Part shown: one piece after another, positions 1 to 10,260 of the stretch
How positions within the stretch are numbered: position 1 is the stretch's first letter
Layout of the letters: the number at the start of each line of letters is the position of its first letter
Source of the DNA: Panaeolus papilionaceus
Lineage: Eukaryota > Basidiomycota > Agaricomycetes > Agaricales
DNA: 64,000 bases
Assembly: GCA_015501605.1 (NCBI GenBank)
Contig: JADNRZ010000002.1
Span: 1 to 64,000 of the forward strand
Reading direction: 5' to 3'
The notes under the pieces: model-generated
Seen by the model: only the letters and a program-made list of their open reading frames with translations
Databases searched by the model: none
What the model was told of the DNA's origin: nothing
Position numbers and translations under genes: made by a program

Positions 1-480
1 CGAATGAAGCTGACCAGAGCTATGTCGAAGCAAAACCATGGTTCCCTTGCTATCTATTGAGAAATAACATAAAGGCCCTATTTTGTTTATGCTTCTTATA
101 GTCTATACATTAGTACCGAGAGAAGCGGGCGTTGGAAGGGATAAAATTGACCAAACGCTCTAGTCGCTCTTGATTGAGCGTCCCCTTGAGAACCATGCGT
201 GCGTGAATGTCCAATTCGGTAGCACACCTAATTAATTAAACATGCATAGACAATCTCAGACAATGGGTACTCCCATAAGCTGTCTTCCCTACTCCCACGT
301 ACGATTGACAAGAACCACATAGTTAGATTTTTTAATTTTTCTCGTCGTCATATTAATAACTATTTGCTTTCGCAATGTCCGAAACTACACGATATCACTA
401 AGTACATCAGAGTGATTCGTCTGTAACGTCCCAGTTGGTCAGTTCAAAACATAAGCTTATCAGTGTGCTGAATGTGCTTC
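1..480. other. Intergenic, no gene seen
   Basis: No convincing coding region, RNA gene or repeat was recognised here. The stretch is AT-rich and contains only short chance open frames. It forms the upstream flank of the decayed GTPase that follows. Confidence 0.5.
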
Positions 481-492
481 CATGTTTGCCAG

Positions 493-1252
493 ACCAATGG
501 GACCAACTGGTTCTGGCAAAAGCACAGTAGGCCACCATGTACACGATATCACCCTCTGTTATCAATATTGCTTTGTAACTTGAATAGTTCATAGAATCAC
601 TTGTTTCCAACTAGGGGCGATTAATTTCCAAAGATACAATGCACGGCGTCACGCAGGAAGTTCATCCTATAAGGTGGTCAATTCGTTCGATACCCAATAT
701 CCAGTCATTCTTATCGACACTCCGGGACTTTTGGACCCAATGATATCGGAAAGCAAGGTCATACGTATGATTTCAGATATGCCAGGATCAATCCGGTGTA
801 TCCGCAGTCTCTCAAAGTATCTATGGGGCTAATCTGATGCCACCATCACAAAGAGATTAACTGACGTTGCGATTATCACGCTCTGTCACCTCCAACCAAT
901 CACCGAGATCCACGCCAAACGAATCGCGGTCAAATACTTGACAGCTTTCACCCTTAAGTTCAAGGCCAATAACACCAATATCATAACTACGATGTGGAAC
1001 AGGATCAGGGGTGACAGTCAAAAAGCGGACAAAAGAAAGGCTGAAGGTGCTTTCGATACATATCTACAAGGTGAAGACGTTGTTCAAACTGATCCCTCTG
1101 CATCTCCGGAACTTGATCCTTCACTAGAACTCCCTTCTCCCAGCATTTTATTCTTCGAAGTCGTGCCCGCTGAGACATCTGCTCTATCCATCCTTGACTC
1201 ACTGGTGCTAAAATCTGGGATTGTCGGTGGGCTGTGGATCATTGATAGCTAG
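493..1252 (+). pseudogene. Decayed AIG1-like P-loop GTPase
   Basis: A Walker A motif GPTGSGKST is encoded at 500-526 just after a candidate splice acceptor. A second block carries the G3 motif, with hydrophobic residues followed by DTPG at 716-727. A third block near 980-1050 encodes a hydrophobic stretch ending in TTMWNRIR, which matches the equivalent block (LTTMWDTLS) of the paralogue at 45.1-46.1 kb. This order is that of the fungal AIG1/dynamin-like G-domain proteins common in Agaricomycetes. The blocks are in different frames, and no splice model joins the P-loop exon to the DTPG exon in phase. A stop also follows KYLWG near 832. I therefore call it degenerate. The last block stays open to a stop at 1252. 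Family is fairly sure; whether anything is expressed is unknown. Confidence 0.5.
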
Positions 1253-1557
1253 CACAAGAGGCCATAACCAATTGGATATGACTTGTTGGATGTTTTAATC
1301 CAGTTCTTTGAAAAGGCGAACTTAGGGTTTCTTCAAATGCTGGGTTAGCTGCCTATGTGATGATCATAACATGTGGAAGCACTCTCATCGAGAAAAATTC
1401 CCAGCTTCCTAGCCTTGCGTTTCAGACATTGGTGACGAAGAGGCTTACGGATTGTCAAGTGCATACCGCGACCAGGATACACTTGTGTCGGTGCTTTGAC
1501 GGTGCTTTGAGAGCGTTCTGAGGACGGAAACGGCAACGGATTTACAGTTGTGATCTG

Positions 1558-1791
1558 GTGCAATTCATTTCTCGTGCATGTACGGGGAGAAGCAGCGACA
1601 CTCATAATAATAGACCACCAATCCGCGAGCGCTGGGAAGCAACTTTGATCCCCGCGTCGCTCAAGTCAGTCATGCTTATAGGCATGCAAATTCAAAAGAG
1701 AATACTCTTCGTCAGTTTATCGTCTCCAGCGCATGATTCATTCGGAATGCCCGGCGACGATCTTGATACCAACGATATAAATATAGTTTAA
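1558..1791 (+). pseudogene. Conserved 77-codon frame of unit A (possible F-box/LRR tail)
   Basis: The same reading frame, ending in an identical DINIV-stop, is open in all three units (1558-1791, 8293-8526, 12972-13205). It has a shared core NRPPIRERWEATLIPAS and a second core KRILFVSS. In copy B it lies downstream of a frame resembling an F-box/LRR repeat (LSVRRFP, HVDLSIDA). It may therefore be the last exon of an F-box-like gene whose upstream exons have decayed. The methionine at the start is probably not a real initiator. Copies differ at both synonymous and non-synonymous positions, so current selection is not evident. Confidence 0.3.
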
Positions 1792-2755
1792 TGCACTCAA
1801 ATGAATGAATGCTCGAAGAATCCATGATGGCGATCTGCCGTCGGGAATACCACGACTCTATTTTAAGGTGGAGACCTTATTCTTCAAAGCTATATCCAAG
1901 AATACACTCCCCTGTATTAACCTTCCCGCATGCCCCATGTTATGTGCTTTGTTAATTGTCTTGCTCTGCGGCTATTGCTCGTGACCATATTTTAACACAA
2001 AGCTTGCCCGTGAACGACGTGTGGTTCACCCGCAGTCAGTAAGAAGCCTCGAATGCCGAACTTCGATACACGCTCCGATGATGTAGGCATATGCCATACA
2101 CTGCGCATCCGGATCGCAGGACTTCCCCACCCACAGTGAGCTTCGAATTATTGGAAGATACAATCTAGTGAAGGAGCAAGGAAAGGGGTGAAATGTAGTA
2201 ACCCTATGTCATTATCGTGCTCGGTGTAAATGACATACTTACTCATCCTACCGGGAATCAAGACAGCAATGCATGATATGGTGGAATACTGTAGCCGTCT
2301 ACAGTCGGGAATAAGCGCTCCACAGGTTACCACGATGATCGCTCAAAAATCAGTGAACCAGGTGGTGCAGAAGCATAAAACGGATGGTTATCGGATCTGA
2401 TGCGCGATTACAGAAATACCGCTACTTTTTTGGGTACGAGTATGGGTGCTGATTTGCATGGTGGAGCGTTCTCAATATGTTCGGGTTCGCTGTGGAGTAG
2501 GTAAAAATAACGCAGCACGACAGCTGACTTTGTTTTTCTTATTTTGTGTCCGAATTTTGGGGAGTTGACGTACCTGACTCCAAATTCACTCAGAAGCAAT
2601 GTTGATTCAATTCAATATTCAAGTTCGCTACATTAAACCTTCGTGATCGCATCAAGTCAAGCGCTCGTCCTGACCAAGCCCGTTGGGCGTGCCGAATATG
2701 TAATTTTTTGGATGTAAGCCCTCAACTCGCAGAAACTGTAGACTGTTAGAAAACG

Positions 2756-2763
2756 TATAAATA
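2756..2763 (+). promoter_or_regulatory. TATA box of secreted-protein gene A
   Basis: TATAAATA lies about 160 bases upstream of the start codon and at the same relative position in all three units. A 5'-UTR intron (donor GTGAGC at about 2822, acceptor CTTTCAG ending 2910) separates it from the ATG. Confidence 0.65.
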
Positions 2764-2922
2764 CCAGTCCATCTAGAGGCACTCATTCAGCAGCTTAGCT
2801 TCTCTTCTCAGTAGCAATCAGGTGAGCATCGAGGCTCTTCAAGCGTCTTCCCCATCATACTGTTGTATCACCTCCAACTAATCCGTATTTTTTCTTCTTT
2901 GTTCTTTCAGAAATCAGTTATC

Positions 2923-3303
2923 ATGCAATTCAAACTTGCCACCTTCATCACCGCCGCTCTTGTTTCCGCCTCTCCGGCGATGGCAGCCACTGTTCAATGG
3001 TTCGCAGGTGCTGACTGTACCGGCGCACTCATTGGCACTAGCAACAACGCACAAAATGGTGCATGCATCTGGCTTACGAATGGCGGCTCTGTAAGGTCAA
3101 TCGGATACTCCGGTACCAGTTCTATCCAGTTCTTTATTTCTGGCGGCCAACACGATCGTTGCACCAATGGATCGCAATTGACCCGTTCTGGCTCCGGTTG
3201 TGCAACCGCTCCCTCTGGGTAAGCTACCTGGCTGCACAATGATTGATACGACGGACTGATGATTAATTGTAGTGTCAACTGGGAGAGCGTCTCCGTTCGC
3301 TAA
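2923..3303 (+). CDS. Small secreted Cys-containing protein, copy A (108 aa)
   Basis: Two coding exons, 2923-3218 and 3273-3303, joined by an intron with GTAAGC donor and TTGTAG acceptor. The first 21 residues form a signal peptide (MQFKLATF..., cleavage expected after SPAMAA). The mature part starts TVQWFAGADCTG and has four cysteines (ADC, GAC, DRC, SGC), a Gly/Ser-rich body and a C-terminal VNWESVSVR. It should be a small extracellular beta-rich protein held by two disulfides. I know proteins of this look among Agaricomycete small secreted proteins but cannot name a family with certainty. The start at 2923 is chosen because the earlier in-frame ATG at 2863 lies inside the 5'-UTR intron. Two near-identical copies lie downstream. 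Confidence 0.85.
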
Positions 3304-3490
3304 GTATTCAGCGCAGTAACCACAGATTCCTTGATACATAAATCACCAAGCGACCCAGCGTGTACTATGCACTTGTAAAGACTCAAAGGACTTGTAAATT
3401 GAATAAACCTGTTTTATACGAGCCGTTTACCTCTCAGAACTCGGAGTTTTTGGTATATCCCAGACACCTTTCGCCGTCTCTTTAATTTGA

Positions 3491-4149
3491 CTGATATATT
3501 ATGAATAACCCGTCTTTCGATGGGTAACCACTGTTGGTTCTCGTCTTTCTCGACTTCGGCCGTTCCGAGGCCTTTAGGCTCGGGTTCTTTTCCCCCGCGC
3601 CAGTGCATTTCGTCTGTTTGGACCCCCACGTGCCTCGTTTCTCCACTCGCGTGCATCAGACAATCGTTTCGGAATCGTTGATGCTCTCGTTCGTCCTCGA
3701 ACTGACATCGCATTACACCTCACATTAAAATTCACTGCTCTGCGCTTGTCTGTGTACCTTTCCCCCTTCCCCTACTACTCTCAATTCTGCTAACATGTCA
3801 ATAATCTTGCCTCAGCATAGGATCATCAGGAGGCGTAAAAGGCCTCGGATGTTGCCGCGCGCAGCGTCGGTCCTGTTAGCATGTCATATTTCTTGGTTCT
3901 TACGCTCGAGTCTCCGTAGCCGGAGTAGTCGAGTATGGGGAGAGGGAGAGGTCATCGGAAATGAACCCCTCCCAGTGTGAGAGCCGAGGGCGGTGGACGG
4001 ATGAGCCCCCACACCGACCACGGCTCCCTCTACCCCAACTACGGAGGTCGAGAGAATACTACATAATGTTTGAACTTGTGAATCATGAAGGTATGCCTGT
4101 AGATAACGAATCAAGTGAAGTAAATTAAGAGATTGACGACAAAGGGAAG
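3491..4149. other. Intergenic; holds part of a dispersed repeat
   Basis: No gene seen. The segment at about 4010-4060 (CACACCGACCACGGCTCC, then CTACGGAGGTCGAGAGAA) recurs in longer form at 7555-7740, so it is a fragment of a dispersed repeat. Otherwise featureless. Confidence 0.5.
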
Positions 4150-4318
4150 CGGTGGGTGGGTAAAGAAAAACGAGCCACGAGCCGAGATACAGCAGGCGGC
4201 GTGGAGAGTGCTAGGAAATAGAAAGAAATAGAGTACAGGAAGGAGAGGAAGCAAGAAGCGCGACGTAGGATGACCTCTTCACGTGACCAAGAAGGCGGAT
4301 CTGTGCGCGCACAGATCC
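4150..4318 (-). repeat. Dispersed palindrome-headed repeat, solo copy
   Basis: Read on the minus strand this starts with a perfect 22-bp palindrome (4297-4318, core ATCTGTGCGCGCACAGAT). It continues with CTTCTTGGTCACGTGA and a T/C-rich stretch containing TCTCGGCTCG, then a tract ending near CCCACCCACC. The same order occurs on the plus strand at 25553, 49582 and, more degenerate, 54270. At 25553 and 54270 it heads the composite repeat that contains the stem-loop arrays. No terminal repeats or target duplications were found for this solo copy. Confidence 0.6.
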
Positions 4319-4718
4319 TTCCATTCAGCTCACTAATCCCATACGCTGTCATCAATACCCTCACAACTCAGAAGGAGATTAGAACAATTTATTTACACAT
4401 ATAATTTGTTAGAATATAATTTTAAAGTCGATAAATGGGCTGTATAAGTATATATTAAAGACAGCGCATCGCTCTCAAACTAATTGATGTCTAAAATTTG
4501 TGGTGAGTATACAGCATATAGCCGTCAACGAATTGAACTAGGAACTTGGAGTACCTGATCACTCGTATCCCAAAACACATTCCTCTTCACCAAAAACACA
4601 AGCTCCAGCTCCGCTCACGAAGACTAAATTGTCCTCAAGCCCTTAATCCCCTCTTCAAGAGGGAAGTTCCACTCTCCACTCCACCTATGCCCACCCATGC
4701 GATCATCTTCACGTCCAT

Positions 4719-6970
4719 TCAACATTCCCTTGTATGCACCTTTTGCACTATCTGCAGCACCCGGGAACGGTACCGCATGGTGAGTTTGAGCGTGTTCTGG
4801 AACAACAGGAGGGAAATACGAGGTTGGTTGAACAGCAGCTGACGGGATGGGGAACGCGATGCAGACCGAGAGGAAGGCTGGGACAATACAGGTAATGGTG
4901 GTTGAGATGAAGCTGACGACGATCTTGGTTGCTGGCCAGCAGACTGATGCTTAAAACCCGCCAACACCTCATGCTCACTCCTCTGCAACTGAGCATGCTG
5001 TTCTTCCACTGCATCCACCATGCGTCTCATATCCCTCTCAGCAGCGCTTCCATACCGATCCTCCTCCTTTTTCCCTTTGCTCATCGTCAGGAGTGAAAAT
5101 GATGCTGAGCGTTTCAGGGACTTCTCCTGTGGCTGAGGTTGATCCTGACACAAGACGTGAATTTTGGGGATAGCTGGAACACTGCGGACAGCGATAGGAA
5201 GGTTGAGGGTACTGGATGAAGCCGATGGGGGTGAAAATGGTGCAACGAGCGTTATAGATGAGCTGTGAGGCAAACTGGAAGATAAGGGCGATGATAAAAG
5301 GACACGAGCAGCGGGTTTGATGTAGCGCTGCGATGTTAAACTTGATTGTGAGGGTGATTCAAGAGGGATGAAAAGGGGGCGACCAGCATTGTAGATGAGC
5401 CGTGAGGCAAGCTAGAAGACGAGGGCGACGATAAAAGAGTACGAGCAGCGGGTTTCATGTACCTCTGTGACGTCAGACTAGACTGTGAAGGCGATTTCAG
5501 GGGAGAGAGGGAATAGCCCAGTGAGTCGATCTTCCTCCTCCTTCCCGCCATTGCCTTTGCCTGGTCGTCATCCTTCTCTGCTACCCTTGGATCCCCTCTT
5601 ATCCCATCACCAGAAGTACAATGCCCATCCAGTGAGTTCAACGCCCCCGTTATATTCGCCTCTCTAGTCGAGTTGGGCGTCAACGGCGAGGTCGGCAGTG
5701 GTGGCATGATAAGATCCGCGTTAAAACCTCGTATGGTTCAGGTCTTGACCCATGATAGATATGCGATACCGATTGCGATCTCTTCCGTGTCCCAAAATCC
5801 TTAGGTCACGCTCTCTGATCCCGAGCCAGCTGGGGAGTGCGCACGGGTGATGTCGGAGCTTACGAGACCGATGAAACCGACGGGGATCAGGAACGAGGTG
5901 GTACCCCTGCTTCACAAGAGGACAAGGACGCGTCTTCCGACGCAGATAACGAAGAAGAGGGTGATGGCGAGTGAGGAGACGTGGAAGGAAAAACGCAGAC
6001 AGTGACGGAGGTGGAGAGAGAAGAATAGTGGGTGTTGAGCCTGATTTGGCGATCGTCGTTGGGGTGTTTCCTTCTCTTGTATTCTCGTGAGATAGTGCAT
6101 CGGATACTCGTTGCTCAAGAGAATTACCATTAACAGCTTGAGTGTTGTGTGTGAGAGAACGACTGGATGTTGAAGTGGGAACGATAACAATGGGAGTAGG
6201 GACGTGTTTCATTTCAACTTGAAATCAGACATTGGCTTCATCAGCTGCTAGACCCGAGCTTGAGGTGATGGTGGCGGTTTGGATATCGTGATTTTCCTCA
6301 TCAGCGATTTCAGCTTAGAAAATCTTGAAGAACCAGGGGGCGTCGCACCCCAAGGAGCAATAATAGCACGTTCACTCGGTGACGAGAGCGAGTCAAGCCT
6401 GGGTGGTCAACACCTTGCACCCCCATCGTCCTCTCTAGCTTCTCCAACCTCTTTCTCTTCAACACTTCAGGAGGCGGCGTCATGCGAATACTAGGCGTTA
6501 ACAGGCTGGGCGGAAGACTGGACATGCTCAGGAGTGAGCCGCTTGCGAGACTACTCGTGATGGGAACTAGACACGGTGAGACGGAGAAATGACTACATGC
6601 AGGTGAGGGATGCGAAATTAACGGCCCAAGCTACAAGCTTGAACGGCGAGGCGGGGTGATAGCAGGTGGAATGGCACTTTTGGGCGGCTGGACAAACAAC
6701 TTTAACGAGACGCGTGAGGGTGATAGTGAGGGTGCAGGAGAAACTCTGGGCAAGGCACTCGTTGAAGAGTTAGACGAGCTAACTGTGGACCCAAAGCGAA
6801 ATCGGGTGGGTATCGTCGTGAAGAGCAAGCGACGGCCGAGAATGAGAAAAGGAATTGTGAGGAAGGGGATAAGATTGCTGTGGCTTGGCACTCGCTGGTT
6901 TTCGGAGAGAGCCGAACAACTTTTTGGCATGAGCCTTGATGCCCAGTTAAAACCGGCTCCGCAGAATTCT
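4719..6970 (-). pseudogene. Decayed Ser/Pro-rich gene
   Basis: Minus-strand blocks are Ser/Pro-rich, with a run of basic and acidic residues typical of a nuclear or regulatory protein. From upstream to downstream these are a Pro/Ser block at about 6630-6800 and a block with MSSLPPSLLTPSIRMTPPPE followed by KRKRLEKLERTMG (about 6420-6525). Next come a Ser/Thr-rich block at about 6050-6210, one at 5336-5707, and one at 4719-5273 containing ERDMRRMVDAVEEQHAQLQR, which looks helical. The blocks lie in different frames, some separated by stops with no obvious introns. A stretch of about 90 bases is tandemly duplicated (5258-5345 and 5390-5480). The protein is not recognised, and a highly intron-split live gene cannot be excluded. 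Confidence 0.35.
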
Positions 6971-7799
6971 GCATGATCTGGACCTCGCTGCACATGTCTG
7001 CTTCTGTCTGAGAAATCCGCAAAATATGCGAAATTCTGCATTTCAACGACGTTCGAAACTTGGGAACCAAAAGTCAAAATTATTTGAAACATCTCAACTT
7101 GGATAATGTCAAAGACGAGTCGTCGTTCCACACAGATAGTTACAGACATTTGACCTCGACTCACCCCCATACATACCCTCGTCGTTCTCTCATTCGGAAC
7201 CAGCCGCAAATTTCCAAGTCAGCTTGAGATGGGCTTCTGTTGGATCTCGACGCAATCTCGACGCCCTCAACCTACTCTTTCAGCTTCCACCACCACTTCC
7301 CCTTTCTTTTCCCCTTTACGTCCATCCCCTTTTTCTCCCCACTTTCTAACGCACTCCCTTCATTCTGATTATGCCTTGGCTGTATCCCATTCATTTACCT
7401 GATGACCTTTTCACGCCTCTTCAGCCTCACGACAATGTTTAGGGCCGTGCAACTTGACTGGTAAGTTTATGATATGCATACCCGACAGTTTGACCGTAAA
7501 TCTATCCAGATAGCTATAGGGTATCTTGTATACCCCCTGATCTTTGTTTAGCACCCACACCGACCACGGCTCCTGGAATAGGGGCAGTTGCCACCCCCAC
7601 GTGACCCCGTAGTAGAACCAGAAACGCTGTAGACTAGGTTAGAACAGATCCAACTTGACCTCTCCACACCGTGTTTGCGTGAGCCTGAGGCACCCAGGGG
7701 CTCTCCACTCCCTCTGCCCGACTACGGAACTCGAGAAAATATATACACGTACTATCTAATCTTATGTATAAAAGGGTATTGAGATGTCCACGGCTGGAT
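6971..7799. other. Intergenic with dispersed repeat at 7555-7740
   Basis: No gene seen. The 7555-7740 stretch begins CACACCGACCACGGCTCC and ends GACTACGGAACTCGAGAAAA. Both ends match the shorter copy at 4010-4060, so the two differ by about 130 bases of internal sequence. Confidence 0.5.
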
Positions 7800-7842
7800 A
7801 TGCTGAGAATTCGGCTCCATTCCAGGAGCAGGGTGTGAGGGT

Positions 7843-8526
7843 CTAATATATTGGGGAGGTGGTTAGGGGTATGGAGAATCTCGTTGAGGTTCTACTTTTT
7901 TTTGCTGCTACTCCTAATGCGAAGGGTCTCAGTGTGAGACGCTTCCCATGCCTCAAACACGTCGATCTGTCCATCGACGCACAGATGAATCGCAGACCGA
8001 GGAACTCCTGTTTCTTCAAATGCTGGTTTGGATGCCTATGTGATTTCATAACGTATGGAAGCACTCTCATCGATAAGAACTCCCAGCTTCCTAGTCTTGT
8101 GCTAAGCTCGCGTTTAAATGTCATCATTGGTTCGTACTATCCTCTCCAGAATTGTATGTGATTTATGATATCTGACTAGGCTTACGGATTGTAAGTGCTT
8201 ACTGATATACACTTGTGTCAGCGCTTTGACGGTGCTTGAGAGCGTTCTGACGACGGCAACGGCAACGGATTTACAGTCGTGATACGGTCCAATTGATTCC
8301 TCGTGCATGTACGGGGAGAAGCAGCTACACCCCTAAAAATAGACCACCAATCCGCGAGCGCTGGGAAGCAACTTTGATCCCCGCGTCGACCAAGTCAGTC
8401 ATACGCAAGCTTATAGGAATGAAAATTCGAAAACGAATCCTCTTTGTAAGTTCATTGTCTCCAGCGCTGGATTCATTCGGGATGCTCGGCGACAATCTTG
8501 ATGCCAATGATATAAATATAGTTTAA
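7843..8526 (+). pseudogene. F-box/LRR-like remnant in unit B
   Basis: A plus-strand frame near 7880-8030 encodes LSVRRFPCLKHVDLSIDA, which has the look of one leucine-rich repeat from a basidiomycete F-box protein. It is followed at 8293-8526 by the 77-codon frame shared by all three units. The two pieces are not joined by a convincing intron, and the C copy of the first piece is interrupted. I treat them as remnants of one F-box-like gene. The assignment rests on general pattern only. Confidence 0.35.
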
Positions 8527-9515
8527 TACACTTGGATGAGTGAACGCTCGAAGAATCTATGATGGTGACATGCCGTCGGGAATACCACGACTCCTTTTTA
8601 AGGTGGACACCTTATTCTTCAAAGCTATATCCAAGAATACACTCCCCTGTATTAACCCTCCTGCATGCCCCATGTTATGTGCTTTGTTAGTTGTCTTGCT
8701 CGGCGGATATTGCTCATGACAATATCTTAACACAAACCTTGCCCGTGAACGACGTCGGGTTCACACGCAGTCAGTAAGAAGTCTCGAACCCCGAACTTCG
8801 ATACATGCCCCGTTGATGTAGGTATATGACATACACTACGCATCCGAATTGCAGAACTTTCCCGCCCGCAGTGAGCTTCGAAATTTTGGAAGATACAATC
8901 TGCTGAAGGAGCAAGGAAAGGGGTGAAATGTAGTAACCCTATGTCATTATTGTGCCCGGTGTAGATAGCATACTTACTCATCCTGCCGGGAATCCAGGAA
9001 GCCAAAGAGTAATTGTAATGTGTAATATAGTGGACTACTATGCCCGCCTACAAACGGGAATGAGCACTCCACAATTTATCACGATGATCGCTCAAAAATC
9101 AGTGAACCAGATGGTACAGAAGCATAGAACGGGTGGTTATCGGATGTGATGCGCGATTAGGGAAAAACAGGTACTTTGTTCGGGCACGGCTATTGGTGCT
9201 TATTTGCACAGTGGAGGGTTCTCAATATGTTCAGGTTCGCTGCGGAGTGGTTTTTTGCAAGGTAAAAATAACGCAGCGCAACAGCTGACTTCGTTTTCCT
9301 TTTTTGTGTGCGAATTTTGGGGATTTAACGTGCTTAATTCCAAATTCACTCAGAAGCAATGATGATTCAATTCAATATTCAAGTTCGCTACATTAAACCT
9401 TCGTGATCGCATCAAGTCTAGCGCTCGTCCTGACCAAACCCGTTGGACGTGCCGATTATGTGATTTTTGGAGGTAAACCCCCAAGGTCGCAGAACCTGTA
9501 GACTGTTAGAAAACG

Positions 9516-9523
9516 TATAAATA
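9516..9523 (+). promoter_or_regulatory. TATA box of secreted-protein gene B
   Basis: TATAAATA is at the same position relative to the gene as in copies A and C. The surrounding block, including CTGTAGACTGTTAGAAAACG, is conserved in all three copies. Confidence 0.65.
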
Positions 9524-9677
9524 CCAGTCCATCTAGAGCTACTCTTTCAGCAACTTAGCTTCTCTTCTCAGTAGCAATCAGGTTAGCATCGAGGTTCTTC
9601 ATGCCTCTCCCCCGTCATACTGTTGTATCACCTCCAACTAATCTGTATTTTCTTCATTCTTTCAGACAACAGTTACC

Positions 9678-10058
9678 ATGCAATTCAAACTTGCCACCCT
9701 CATCGCCGCCGCTCTTGTTTCCGCCTCTCCGGCAATGGCAGCCACTGTTCAATGGTTCGCAGGTGCTGACTGTACCGGCGCGCTCGTTGCCACTAGCAAC
9801 AATGCACAAACTGTCTCATGTATCTGGCTTACGAATGGCGGTTCCGTCAGGTCAATCGGATACTCCGGCACCAGTTCTATCCAGTTCTTCGTTTCTGGCG
9901 GTCAGCACGATCGTTGCAGCAATGGGTCGCAATTGACCCGTTCTGGCTCTGGGTGTGCAACTGCCCCCTCTGGGTAAGCTATCTGGCTGCACATTGATTG
10001 ATACAACGGACTAATGATTGGTTGTAGTGTCAACTGGGAGAGCGTCTCCGTGCGCTAA
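9678..10058 (+). CDS. Small secreted Cys-containing protein, copy B (108 aa)
   Basis: Exons 9678-9973 and 10028-10058, with the same structure as copy A: signal peptide ending SPAMAA, four cysteines in the mature protein, and C-terminal VNWESVSVR. It differs from A at a few residues, for example the segment reads ATSNNAQTVSC where A has GTSNNAQNGAC. It encodes the same protein as copy C. The in-frame downstream exon and splice sites are intact, so it is probably a working gene. Function is unknown; it is likely secreted to the wall or medium. A 5'-UTR intron (acceptor CTTTCAG ending about 9665) precedes the start. Confidence 0.85.
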
Positions 10059-10260
10059 ATATTCAGCGCAGTAACCACAGAGTTCTTGATACATAAATCA
10101 CCGAGTAACGCAGCGTGTACTATGTGCTTGTAAAGACTCAAAGGACTTGTAAATTGAATAAACCTGTTTTATACGAGCCGTTTACCTCTCAGAACTCGGA
10201 GTTTGTGGTATAACCCAGACACCTTTCACTTTCTCTTTAATTTGACTTATATGTTATATT

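Larger units (their letters stand above)
1340..3490 (+). repeat. Segmental duplication unit, copy A
   Basis: First of three direct copies (A here, B about 7800-10260, C about 12440-14960). All share the order: F-box-like debris, a conserved 77-codon frame, an AT-rich spacer, a promoter with TATAAATA, the small secreted-protein gene, and a 3' region reading AATAAACCTGTTTTATACGA or a close variant. Copy A lacks the left few hundred bases present in B and C. Its spacer (about 1900-2600) is closer to C in several stretches, while B and C are nearest in the gene itself. Confidence 0.85.
7800..10260 (+). repeat. Segmental duplication unit, copy B
   Basis: Second copy of the unit seen at 1340-3490 and 12440-14960. 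B and C extend further left than A and share an F-box-like debris segment (GTGGTTAGG, then TCTCAGTGTGAGAC, then CGATCTGTCCAT). Similarity continues past the secreted-protein gene into the 3' flank, where both copies keep an ATGGTTTGATCAA segment. Confidence 0.85.

Noticed and set aside
2863..2922. Upstream in-frame ATG extending secreted-protein gene A
   Set aside because: It lies within the 5'-UTR intron. Copies B and C have no equivalent in-frame start, and the signal peptide begins at the downstream ATG in all three.
5721..6212. 163-codon minus-strand frame as an intact protein
   Set aside because: Basic and Arg/His-rich in its second half. A shifted frame gives a more natural Ser/acidic composition, so it is treated as part of a decayed gene.
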